Source of the DNA: Nitrospinota bacterium
GTDB taxonomy: Bacteria > Nitrospinota > Nitrospinia > UBA9942
Assembly (NCBI GenBank): GCA_016200365.1
Contig: JACQEW010000089.1
Coordinates: 1 to 11,961 of the forward strand
Length of the DNA stretch: 11,961 nt
Direction: 5' to 3'
How positions within the stretch are numbered: the stretch's first letter is position 1; each line of letters opens with the position of its first letter. Positions 5,836 through 11,961 of the stretch are shown piece by piece. The translations under genes were made by a program, and so were the position numbers. The notes under the pieces were generated by a model. It saw only the letters and a list, made by a program, of their open reading frames with translations. It ran no database searches and had not been told where the DNA came from.

Positions 5836-7035
5836 ATGCCCATATTTATATATAAAATAAAAACCAAAGCAGGAGAAGATACTAAAGAGATAGAGGCTGA
5901 GACTCAGGACGCTGCAATAGCCACACTTCGCAAACAGAAGATACCCTTTATATCAATAAAGAAAAAACCAAAAGAATTAAGCTTTGGCGGAGGCGCCCCT
6001 ACAGAAAAGGATGTGGTTATATTTACCCGTCAATTTGCAACAATGATTGAAGCAGGGCTTCCCCTCGTTCAATGCTTAAGTATTCTCGCTGCTCAGGCGG
6101 AGAATAAAAAATTCGCCGCTGCAATAGCCGATATAAAAAGCAGGGTGGAAAAGGGCGACACCTTTGCCGATGCCTTGAGAAAACATCCAAAGATATTTGA
6201 CAGCTTATACTCCAATATGGTGGAAGCAGGCGAAATCGGGGGCATACTCGATACGATACTTAAAAGACTTGCAGCTTATATTGAAAAGGCGCTGGCGCTT
6301 AAAGGAAAGGTTAAATCTGCAATGGTATATCCAGCCGCTATAGTATCGATTGCCGTAATTGTAATAATATTTCTTATGATATTTGTTATCCCATCCTTTG
6401 CCAGCATGTTTGAAGGCGCAGGTGCTGCCCTCCCCCTTCCGACACAGATAGTCATGTCTGCCAGCTCTTACACAAAAAAATATATTGTCTTTGTAATACC
6501 GATTGCAATCGGGGCTGGATTCGCCTTTAAAAAATTTTATGCCACGGAAAAAGGCAAGCTGATAGTTGACCGTTTTATGCTGAAAGTCCCTGTCTTCGGC
6601 CCCCTTATTCAAAAAGTCTCCGTTGCCAAATTTACAAGGACAATGGGAACCCTTCTCGCCAGTGGTGTGCCGATTTTACAAGGATTGGATATTACGGCAA
6701 GAACTGCCGGCAATAAAGTTGTAGAGGGGGCTGTTCTCTCGATCATCGATGAAATAAAAGAGGGTAAAGCTATTGCCGAATCGCTGGAGAAAAAGAAGAT
6801 ATTTCCGACAATGGTAGTCCAGATGATCGGGGTAGGTGAAGCGGCAGGCGCGCTGGATTCCATGTTGAACAAGATTGCAGATTTTTACGATGAAGAGGTA
6901 GATACGGCAGTGGAAGGACTCACAGCCCTTATGGAACCGGCCCTTATGGCATTCCTTGGAGTAGTCGTCGGATTTATTGTCGTTGCCATGTACCTGCCTA
7001 TATTCAAGCTGGCATCACTTGCAGGAGGGGAATAA
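5836..7035 (+). CDS. pilC: Type IV pilus inner-membrane platform protein PilC
   Basis: Polytopic inner-membrane protein of the GspF/PilC family that couples the ATPases to pilin assembly and retraction. ATG5836 gives 399 aa and the family-typical start MPIFIYKIKTKAG. The in-frame ATG5797 would place 13 repeat-coded residues in front and lies in the loop of a hairpin. No strong Shine-Dalgarno is seen (GAAAG at 5827-5831). Two homologous T2SSF domains are clear. The first runs from FTRQFATMIEAGLPL (63-77) to MVEAGEIGG (128-136), followed by a membrane helix at about 166-186. The second runs from FTRTMGTLLASGVPI (266-280) to IGVGEAAGALDSML (331-344), ending in a membrane helix at about 370-390. 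A further hydrophobic segment lies at about 216-231. Length and order match the family. Confidence 0.95.
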   Translation: MPIFIYKIKTKAGEDTKEIEAETQDAAIATLRKQKIPFISIKKKPKELSFGGGAPTEKDVVIFTRQFATMIEAGLPLVQCLSILAAQAENKKFAAAIADIKSRVEKGDTFADALRKHPKIFDSLYSNMVEAGEIGGILDTILKRLAAYIEKALALKGKVKSAMVYPAAIVSIAVIVIIFLMIFVIPSFASMFEGAGAALPLPTQIVMSASSYTKKYIVFVIPIAIGAGFAFKKFYATEKGKLIVDRFMLKVPVFGPLIQKVSVAKFTRTMGTLLASGVPILQGLDITARTAGNKVVEGAVLSIIDEIKEGKAIAESLEKKKIFPTMVVQMIGVGEAAGALDSMLNKIADFYDEEVDTAVEGLTALMEPALMAFLGVVVGFIVVAMYLPIFKLASLAGGE

Positions 7036-7118
7036 GAGTTGATGAGTTGGTGAGTTGGTGAGTTGATGAGTCTTTGGTTTCTTAACTCATAAACTCATAA
7101 ACTCATTAACTCATTAAC
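7036..7118. repeat. Inverted 8-nt-unit array, pilC-pilS gap
   Basis: The left arm has four GAGTTGAT or GAGTTGGT units. A short centre (TCTTTGGTTTC) follows, and then four or more units of the AAACTCAT or TAACTCAT type. The family is the same as in the aroE-pilT and pilT-pilU gaps. The array starts immediately after the pilC TAA and ends four bases before the pilS ATG, leaving no room for a Shine-Dalgarno. Confidence 0.9.
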
Positions 7119-7122
7119 TATT

Positions 7123-8832
7123 ATGCACAAAGAACTCCTCTTTAAGATCAAGTCCCTGATGGTTCTCAGGGTGCTGATCATCTCGATATTCCTCGGCACC
7201 ATCATAATATTTCAAATAAAGTCAGGACAATTGCCCTTAATTGTCCCTGTCACAATTCTTATTGCGGCTACCTATCTTCTGACTATCGTATACTCTCTTC
7301 TTCTCTTATTCATAAAAAACCTGAAGTTTTTATGTTACCTCCAGCTTATAGGCGACCTGATGGTAGAAAGCGGTGTCATATATATAAGCGGCGGCATTGA
7401 AAGCCCTTTTCCCTTTTTATACATATTATCCATTATAGCAGCCAGCATTGTATTATATAGAACAGGTAGTTATATTACAGCCTCTGCAGCGAGCATTCTA
7501 TACGGCACTCTGGTAAATCTGGAGTTCTACGACATATTGCATCCTTTAACATTCTACGGCACAAGTGCGAATATATCACTCCTTGGCGAAGCTGTCATCT
7601 ATACCGTATTTCTAAACATATCGGCATTTTATCTGGTGGCATTCCTGAGCGGCTACCTCTCTGAAAAACTTAAAAAGGCAGGAGAGGAGCTGGAGGAAAA
7701 AAGCGAAGACTTTGTACAGCTAATGACCTTTCATGAAAACGTTGTAAAAAATATGGGAAGCGGACTGGTAACGGCCGATTTAAACGGGAGAATAGTCTCG
7801 CTGAACCAGGCAGGAGAGGGAATAACAGGCTACAACTTTGAGGAGGTCAGGGGAAAGCCATACCAGATTTTTTTTAATCTTCCTCCCCTTAAAATCCCCC
7901 CCATCCCCTCTTTTTTAAAGAGGGGCGAGGGGGGATTTTTGGAAAACCCGGTTTATAACGAAGTAGTATTTACAAGAAAAGATGGACGAAGACTGCATCT
8001 TGGCATGAACATCTCTCTCTTAAGAGATGATAAGAATACAGTGAGGGGGACGGTAGCCGTATTTCAAGACCTTACCAACATAAAGGAGATGGAGGATAAG
8101 GTGCTAAAGAACGAAAAATTGGCGGCTATAGGAAGAATAGCGGCAGGAATCGCCCATGAGATAAGAAACCCTCTTGCCTCGATAAGCGGCTCGATACAGG
8201 TGTTAAAAGACGAAATCACTGCGGACAACACAAATAAGAAACTTATGGAAATTATATTGAGAGAAACAGAGAGATTGAACTTCATAATAACAGAGTTTCT
8301 CATTTATGCCTCCCCATACAAGAAAAACCTCCAAAAATGTAACATAAAAGAGCTTGTAAACGAGACCATAATGCTTCTTAAAAATAGTAAGGAGTGTCTT
8401 CCCGGTATAAATATAACAACAAATTTTGAAAACGGCTCGACAAATAATGGAGAGATTATCATCAACGCAGACCCTAAGCAGATAAAACAGGTTCTATGGA
8501 ACCTCTGTCTTAATTCTGTCCAGGCAATGGAGAGATGCGGGACAATGAAAATCTCTGTTTCACCCACTTCCCCCCCCTTAATAAAGGGGGCGGGGCACCC
8601 ATCCAGCGGATGGGTCGGGGGATTTTTAGACATTATCATCGAAGATACAGGCACAGGTATACCGGAGGCGGATTTGAAAAAAATATTCGACCCCTTCTTT
8701 ACCACAAAAGAGGGCGGGACGGGATTGGGGCTATCCACTGTTTTCAAAATAATAGAAAGCCATAATGGAATCATCAATGTGGAGAGTAAAGTTGGAAAAG
8801 GGACAACGGTAAAAATAACCCTTCCTATGTAG
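7123..8832 (+). CDS. pilS: PilS-type membrane sensor histidine kinase
   Basis: Sensor kinase that in the PilS/PilR system controls pilin transcription. The 569 aa have about six hydrophobic helices in the first 178 residues. A short charged helix follows (about 180-195), then a PAS domain (about 200-320). The dimerisation/phosphoacceptor domain shows AGIAHEIRNP with His345. The ATPase domain shows the N box NLCLNSVQAM (460-469), DTGTGIP (508-514), FDPFFTTKEGGTGLGLS (522-538) and a TTVKITLP end. No PilR is encoded next to it. Two in-frame palindromic inserts occur, at about residues 255-273 in PAS and 483-501 between the N box and the DTGTG box; both fall where the folds have loops and leave the catalytic motifs intact. 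No Shine-Dalgarno is visible before ATG7123, but the next in-frame ATG (7159) would cut into the first membrane helix region. Confidence 0.92.
   Translation: MHKELLFKIKSLMVLRVLIISIFLGTIIIFQIKSGQLPLIVPVTILIAATYLLTIVYSLLLLFIKNLKFLCYLQLIGDLMVESGVIYISGGIESPFPFLYILSIIAASIVLYRTGSYITASAASILYGTLVNLEFYDILHPLTFYGTSANISLLGEAVIYTVFLNISAFYLVAFLSGYLSEKLKKAGEELEEKSEDFVQLMTFHENVVKNMGSGLVTADLNGRIVSLNQAGEGITGYNFEEVRGKPYQIFFNLPPLKIPPIPSFLKRGEGGFLENPVYNEVVFTRKDGRRLHLGMNISLLRDDKNTVRGTVAVFQDLTNIKEMEDKVLKNEKLAAIGRIAAGIAHEIRNPLASISGSIQVLKDEITADNTNKKLMEIILRETERLNFIITEFLIYASPYKKNLQKCNIKELVNETIMLLKNSKECLPGINITTNFENGSTNNGEIIINADPKQIKQVLWNLCLNSVQAMERCGTMKISVSPTSPPLIKGAGHPSSGWVGGFLDIIIEDTGTGIPEADLKKIFDPFFTTKEGGTGLGLSTVFKIIESHNGIINVESKVGKGTTVKITLPM
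7891..7939. repeat. In-frame palindromic element 1 in pilS
   Basis: The arms AAAATCCCCCCCATCCCC... (7891-7913) and ...GAGGGGGGATTTT (7917-7939) match at 20 of 23 positions, with a three-base TTT loop. The upstream TCCTCCCC may be part of the same element. It is read without a stop as a Pro-rich then Gly-rich stretch (KIPPIPSFLKRGEGGF) inside the PAS domain. The PAS sequence appears to resume at ENPVYNEVVF, so the element looks like an insertion into an otherwise ordinary kinase. Confidence 0.85.
8570..8624. repeat. In-frame palindromic element 2 in pilS
   Basis: This is a two-stem composite. A C-run/G-run hairpin (CCCCCTT pairing with AAGGGGG, about 8574-8591) is followed by a perfect 8-bp stem ACCCATCC-AGC-GGATGGGT (8598-8616), then GGGGGATTTT. 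It is read in frame as SPPLIKGAGHPSSGWVGGF. The first half resembles element 1 in its C-run/G-run and GGATTT ends, but the inner stem is different. It is placed between two beta strands of the ATPase domain, outside all nucleotide-binding boxes. Confidence 0.85.
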
Positions 8833-8902
8833 TGCAAGTGTAAGTGTAAGTGTGAATTATTAAATACTAAATTTTCCCTTGCACTTGCACTTTCACTTAC
8901 AC
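8832..8902. repeat. Inverted 6-nt-unit array, pilS to APH-like gap
   Basis: The left arm (from 8832) repeats GTGTAA or GTGCAA 6-mers. The right arm (to about 8902) repeats TTGCAC, TTTCAC and TTACAC complements. The centre (about 8857-8876) is AT-rich. It begins at the last base of the pilS TAG and ends six bases before the next ATG. The unit is specific to this gap. Confidence 0.87.
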
Positions 8903-8908
8903 TAACTT

Positions 8909-9919
8909 ATGGATTCATCAGCCTTAATAAAGTTAATGCTAAATCCCAATACATACCCTGTCAAGCCTGAAAGGGTTTATATGCTTCAGACCCATATCTC
9001 TTATCTATTTATTTCAGGGGAATATGTATACAAGGTAAAAAAACCTGTGAATTTTGGGTTTATTAATTATTCGACTATCGAAAAACGGAAATTTTACTGT
9101 GAACAGGAGATACGGCTAAACAGTCGCCTATCACCTGAAATATATTTAGGGATTTCTCATATTGTGTCAGATAAGGGTATCCTTTCTTTGAATGGAAAAG
9201 GAGAGATAGAAGAGTATGCGGTGAGAATGAAACGATTACCAGAGGATATGATGATGGATAGAATGCTCCTCAATAAAAAAGTTGATCGGACTATAATCAG
9301 AGACATAGCCGATAAACTTGCCAGGTTTCACAAGGCTGCTGATGCAAATGAAGAGATATGCAGGTTTGGAGATATAGAGACCATACTCAAAAATGTAAAT
9401 GAGAATTTCTTGCAGACGGAAAAATATATTGGAGTCAGCCTAAGCAGAGAGGAATACGATTTCATAAAGGATTTTTCCATAGGATTTATTGAAGGAAATA
9501 AAGCACTCTTTAAAAAGAGGGGCGATGAAAAAAGGATACGGGATTGTCACGGTGATTTAAGGGCAGAGCATATATGCCTGTCGGATAAGATTTACATATT
9601 CGACTGCATCGAGTTCAATGACAGGTTCAGATACGGCGATGTTGCCTCGGAGGCGGCATTTCTTGCTATGGACTTAGACTTTTTTGGCGAAAAGGGGCTT
9701 TCAAAATACTTTGTAGATACTTATATAGAGCTTTCAGGCGATAGAGATATAAATACACTTATAGGCTTTTACAAATGCTACAGGGCTTATGTAAGGGGAA
9801 AAGTCGAGAGCTTCAAATTTGACGAGACAGAGGTTTCATCCGAAGAAAAGGAGGCGAGTTTAAATCTGGCAAAAAGACACTTTCAACTATCCTTCTCTTA
9901 TGCCAGACCTACCTCGTAG
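8909..9919 (+). CDS. Aminoglycoside-phosphotransferase-fold kinase-like protein
   Basis: A 336-aa cytoplasmic protein of the APH/COG2187 type. Visible features are VYKVKKPVNFGF (40-51), whose lysines suit ATP binding, the catalytic loop CHGDLRAEH (213-221) with Asp216, and the metal-binding IFDCIEFND (230-238) with Asp232, followed by RYGDVASEAAFLAMDLDF. Many members are fused to a C-terminal P-loop kinase domain; here the protein ends at residue 336 without one, so this is the single-domain form. The substrate is unknown, and the family name does not imply antibiotic resistance. ATG8909 follows directly on a repeat arm without a visible Shine-Dalgarno. It is the last plus-strand gene before a convergent gene. 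A link to the pilus genes is not apparent. Confidence 0.82.
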   Translation: MDSSALIKLMLNPNTYPVKPERVYMLQTHISYLFISGEYVYKVKKPVNFGFINYSTIEKRKFYCEQEIRLNSRLSPEIYLGISHIVSDKGILSLNGKGEIEEYAVRMKRLPEDMMMDRMLLNKKVDRTIIRDIADKLARFHKAADANEEICRFGDIETILKNVNENFLQTEKYIGVSLSREEYDFIKDFSIGFIEGNKALFKKRGDEKRIRDCHGDLRAEHICLSDKIYIFDCIEFNDRFRYGDVASEAAFLAMDLDFFGEKGLSKYFVDTYIELSGDRDINTLIGFYKCYRAYVRGKVESFKFDETEVSSEEKEASLNLAKRHFQLSFSYARPTS

Positions 9920-9920
9920 T

Positions 9921-9938
9921 GCGAGGCTTCAGCCTCGC
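9921..9938. repeat. Perfect 8-bp palindrome after the APH-like gene
   Basis: GCGAGGCT-TC-AGCCTCGC starts two bases after the APH-like stop, in the convergent gap. The stem is strong but is followed by TAATATTG and not a T-run on either side, so a Rho-independent terminator is doubtful. It looks like a short dispersed palindrome whose GAGGCT core resembles no other repeat in the window. Confidence 0.7.
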
Positions 9939-9963
9939 TAATATTGAAATTCCCATTATTTTA

Positions 9964-9991
9964 TTTCTCTGTGCCTCTGAGTATCTGTGGC
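9964..9991. repeat. Single-arm relic of the array family at 141-266
   Basis: TTTCTCTGTGCCTCTGAGTA continuing to CTGTGGC matches, with a few substitutions, the CTCTGCG/TCTGCGG arm of the repeat at 141-266. No opposite arm is visible in the gap. It therefore looks like a decayed half copy about 9.7 kb from the intact one. Confidence 0.6.
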
Positions 9992-10009
9992 TAAATTAAG
10001 TCTTTATCC

Positions 10010-11961
10010 CTACTCCGTCTTTCCTGTCATCACAAATGCACCCCAGTAAAATGGATTCGGTTTCTTTTTCATCATGTTTAGCTTTGCCTGCCTCAACGCA
10101 TCGCTCTTGGACTTGCCCTCCGACATAAGGGTATAAAACTCCGTCATAATCTCTGTTGTCTCTGCGCTCGGCACACTCCAGAGGCTCATCACCAATGTCT
10201 TTGCACCCGAAAGTATAAACGCCCTCTTTAACCCGAACACCCCTTCTCCGTTTTTCACATCCCCAACCCCTGTCTCACATGCAGAGAGCACCACAAGGTC
10301 TGTCCCCTTCAGGTTCAGCCCAAGTATCTTTTCAGCGCTCACCATCCCCTCATCCCTTCCTGTTTTAAGAGATGTATTCGCCCCTGCAAACACAATCCCC
10401 GAGCGGAGCATCGGGTTTTCAATCCCTTCTGCTAAAACAGGATTTATCCCCTCATCCACTGCAAAGCCCTCTTTTAATTTTATAGTAACACCCCTTATAT
10501 CACTCCCCCCTTTGAGCTCCTCATCTTTAAGAAAGTATCCATGTGTTGCAAGATGGAGTATTGCAGGCGTCTCCGATGAGAATATTACCTCCTCTATAGC
10601 GCCCCTGCCCTGTTCGTTTCTAACTTTAAGCCTTTTCTTTAATACCTTCTCTATCACATCTGCCTCTTCCTTTGTCTCAGGCAGCCTCTCAAAGCTGATA
10701 AGCGATAAATCTTTTGATACACCACCCCTGATTGTCTTTGCCACTTTCAATTTCTCTGCCATCTTATCCCTTTCCTTTAATCCCATGTCATAATCGGGGT
10801 CTGCGATGATAATGGCATCCCCTCTGGCTATTGTAGTATCTGTCCATCTTATGATGTCCCTCCCTGCCGATATATAGCTTATTGAATAACCCTCTATAAG
10901 GTATCTGCCATCGGGCGTTACAAGCGCCTCAAACGGGAGCAGGTTGAGATTGCCGTCAGGGCTTATGAATAACTGCCTCCTGTCCCCGATAAAGGACTTC
11001 GAGGACAAGTCTTTAATATACGGCTCAAGGGGTTTCATCACAAGAGCGTATATATCGGATGCCTTTTTGTTTAAAATCTCTTTATCGGGGGTTTTACCTG
11101 ACTTTATCTTGTTCATCTCCTGAAGGTATGCCCCATGCCTTTCTATATCCTCTGCCTCTCCTATCTCTATAAGCCTCACCTCTGGTTCTTTTTGTTGTAT
11201 AAGGACAAATGCAACATATTTTGGCTTTTCCCATCTGTTATTTTTGAAGTCGTGTATTTTAATCCTTGCAAAGTCTATATAGACTGAATCTTTTGGCAGG
11301 AGCTTTGTTATACTCTGGACATCAGCCTTACCTGCCTGTTTTTCAAGGGCAAAGTCTTTGCTCAGTCTGCTTAAGTTTGCCTCAAGTCCCTCTTTTTGTT
11401 TTTCAAGCTCAGTAATCCTGTTTCTGTAATCCTCAAAACTCCCCTCTTCTTGCTTTGATAATTGCATCTTTGCGAGCTCTCTGCGAATATTGAGCAGCTC
11501 ATCAAATTTTTTCCTTATTTCAGGGTCTTTTGATTGCATTGCCGCATCCATATATCGGGTCTGTGCCTCAAGAACAGCCCCCTTCCATCTAAGCCATGAG
11601 TTAAATGTATCACTTATAGCTTCAGAAGATGATTGCATATATTTAACTGTATGTGTCATAAAGGCATGGATAGAGCCTTCATTCTGATTCATGTAAGCGA
11701 TTTTCTGTCTTTCATTTAGGAGTAAAAATACATTCTCTCTGAGCAAGTCCCCTATAGAAACCCCTCTTTTAAAATAATTATGGCTTTCAATATGTTTATC
11801 TATTGATGCATAAAGCAATGCCAGATTGTTAAGACTTGCTGCTACATCAGGATGCTCCTTGCCAAGTGCTTTTTCATATATCCCAAGAGACCTCATATAA
11901 AGAGGCTCTGCATCTGAATATCTGCCTGTCCCTTCTCTATAAAGCTCTGCCAGATTGTTAA
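10010..11961 (-). CDS. TPR-CHAT protein (5' end beyond the window)
   Basis: The frame stays open through the right edge, so an apparent ATG at 11896 is only an internal methionine. About 649 residues are visible. The first part contains kinesin-light-chain-like TPR sequence: NNLAELY, GRYSDAEPLY, ALGKEHPDVAASLNNLALLY. A helical, partly coiled-coil region follows, and then a C-terminal CHAT (caspase HetF-associated with TPRs) protease domain. The His of LHLATHGYF (codon 10541-10543) and the Cys of VVLSACETG (codon 10277-10279) are both present, so the peptidase dyad is intact. One TPR spacing is 43 rather than the usual 42 residues. Function is unknown; characterised CHAT proteases cleave partner proteins, and TPRs recognise the trigger. 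It is convergent with the pilus genes and probably transcribed independently. Confidence 0.9.
   Translation of the reverse strand, partial: NNLAELYREGTGRYSDAEPLYMRSLGIYEKALGKEHPDVAASLNNLALLYASIDKHIESHNYFKRGVSIGDLLRENVFLLLNERQKIAYMNQNEGSIHAFMTHTVKYMQSSSEAISDTFNSWLRWKGAVLEAQTRYMDAAMQSKDPEIRKKFDELLNIRRELAKMQLSKQEEGSFEDYRNRITELEKQKEGLEANLSRLSKDFALEKQAGKADVQSITKLLPKDSVYIDFARIKIHDFKNNRWEKPKYVAFVLIQQKEPEVRLIEIGEAEDIERHGAYLQEMNKIKSGKTPDKEILNKKASDIYALVMKPLEPYIKDLSSKSFIGDRRQLFISPDGNLNLLPFEALVTPDGRYLIEGYSISYISAGRDIIRWTDTTIARGDAIIIADPDYDMGLKERDKMAEKLKVAKTIRGGVSKDLSLISFERLPETKEEADVIEKVLKKRLKVRNEQGRGAIEEVIFSSETPAILHLATHGYFLKDEELKGGSDIRGVTIKLKEGFAVDEGINPVLAEGIENPMLRSGIVFAGANTSLKTGRDEGMVSAEKILGLNLKGTDLVVLSACETGVGDVKNGEGVFGLKRAFILSGAKTLVMSLWSVPSAETTEIMTEFYTLMSEGKSKSDALRQAKLNMMKKKPNPFYWGAFVMTGKTE

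Noticed and set aside
6205..6612. Minus-strand open frame of 135 codons opposite pilC
   Set aside because: It is a shadow frame with unusual Lys/Tyr/Cys composition, while the plus strand encodes clear PilC.
8304..8837. Minus-strand open frame of 177 codons opposite pilS
   Set aside because: It is a shadow of the strongly supported kinase gene and includes the reverse reading of the palindromic insert; no protein family is recognisable.
1098..8902. Gap arrays as a CRISPR array or intrinsic terminators
   Set aside because: Units are 6-8 nt without unique spacers, so they are not CRISPR; hairpins are not followed by T-tracts, so they are not typical terminators.
9921..9938. Bidirectional terminator between the convergent genes
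   Set aside because: The stem is good but neither side has a T-run, so the call is left as a palindrome only.

Overview
This is bacterial chromosomal DNA with fairly low GC and compact, mostly co-oriented genes. The content (a PilT-PilU-PilC-PilS type IV pilus block behind aroE, plus a large TPR-CHAT protein) and the heavy load of short intergenic repeats suggest an uncultured Nitrospirota- or deltaproteobacteria-like organism. That placement is an impression, since no rRNA or marker gene is present.

Layout. Positions 1-279 hold a possible gene tail and a nested inverted repeat. Nine plus-strand genes follow from 280 to 9919: purine nucleoside phosphorylase, shikimate dehydrogenase (aroE), PilT, a PilU-like ATPase, a zinc-ribbon protein with a degenerate receiver domain, a stand-alone cyclic-nucleotide-binding protein, PilC, a PilS-type histidine kinase and an aminoglycoside-phosphotransferase-fold protein. 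A minus-strand TPR-CHAT gene converges on them from the right and runs off the window at 11961.

Gene cooperation. The centre is a type IV pilus module. PilT and PilU-like are retraction-type hexameric ATPases, PilC is the inner-membrane platform, and PilS is the sensor kinase normally paired with PilR. The two small proteins between the ATPases and PilC look like sensors or adaptors tied to this machine, which is inference. No PilB, pilin or PilR is in view. The first two genes are housekeeping (purine salvage, shikimate pathway).

The most unusual feature is the repeat architecture. Each of the eight gaps between the plus-strand genes is filled by an array of short units (about 6-8 nt) on one arm and their reverse complements on the other, forming a long imperfect hairpin. 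The unit sequence differs between gaps (at least five unit families), but the design is the same. The punA and aroE stop codons lie inside such arrays. A one-armed 7-nt array sits in frame inside aroE, and two G/C-run palindromic elements sit in frame inside pilS, apparently in surface loops. I see no CRISPR array, tRNA, rRNA, complete insertion sequence or convincing promoter.
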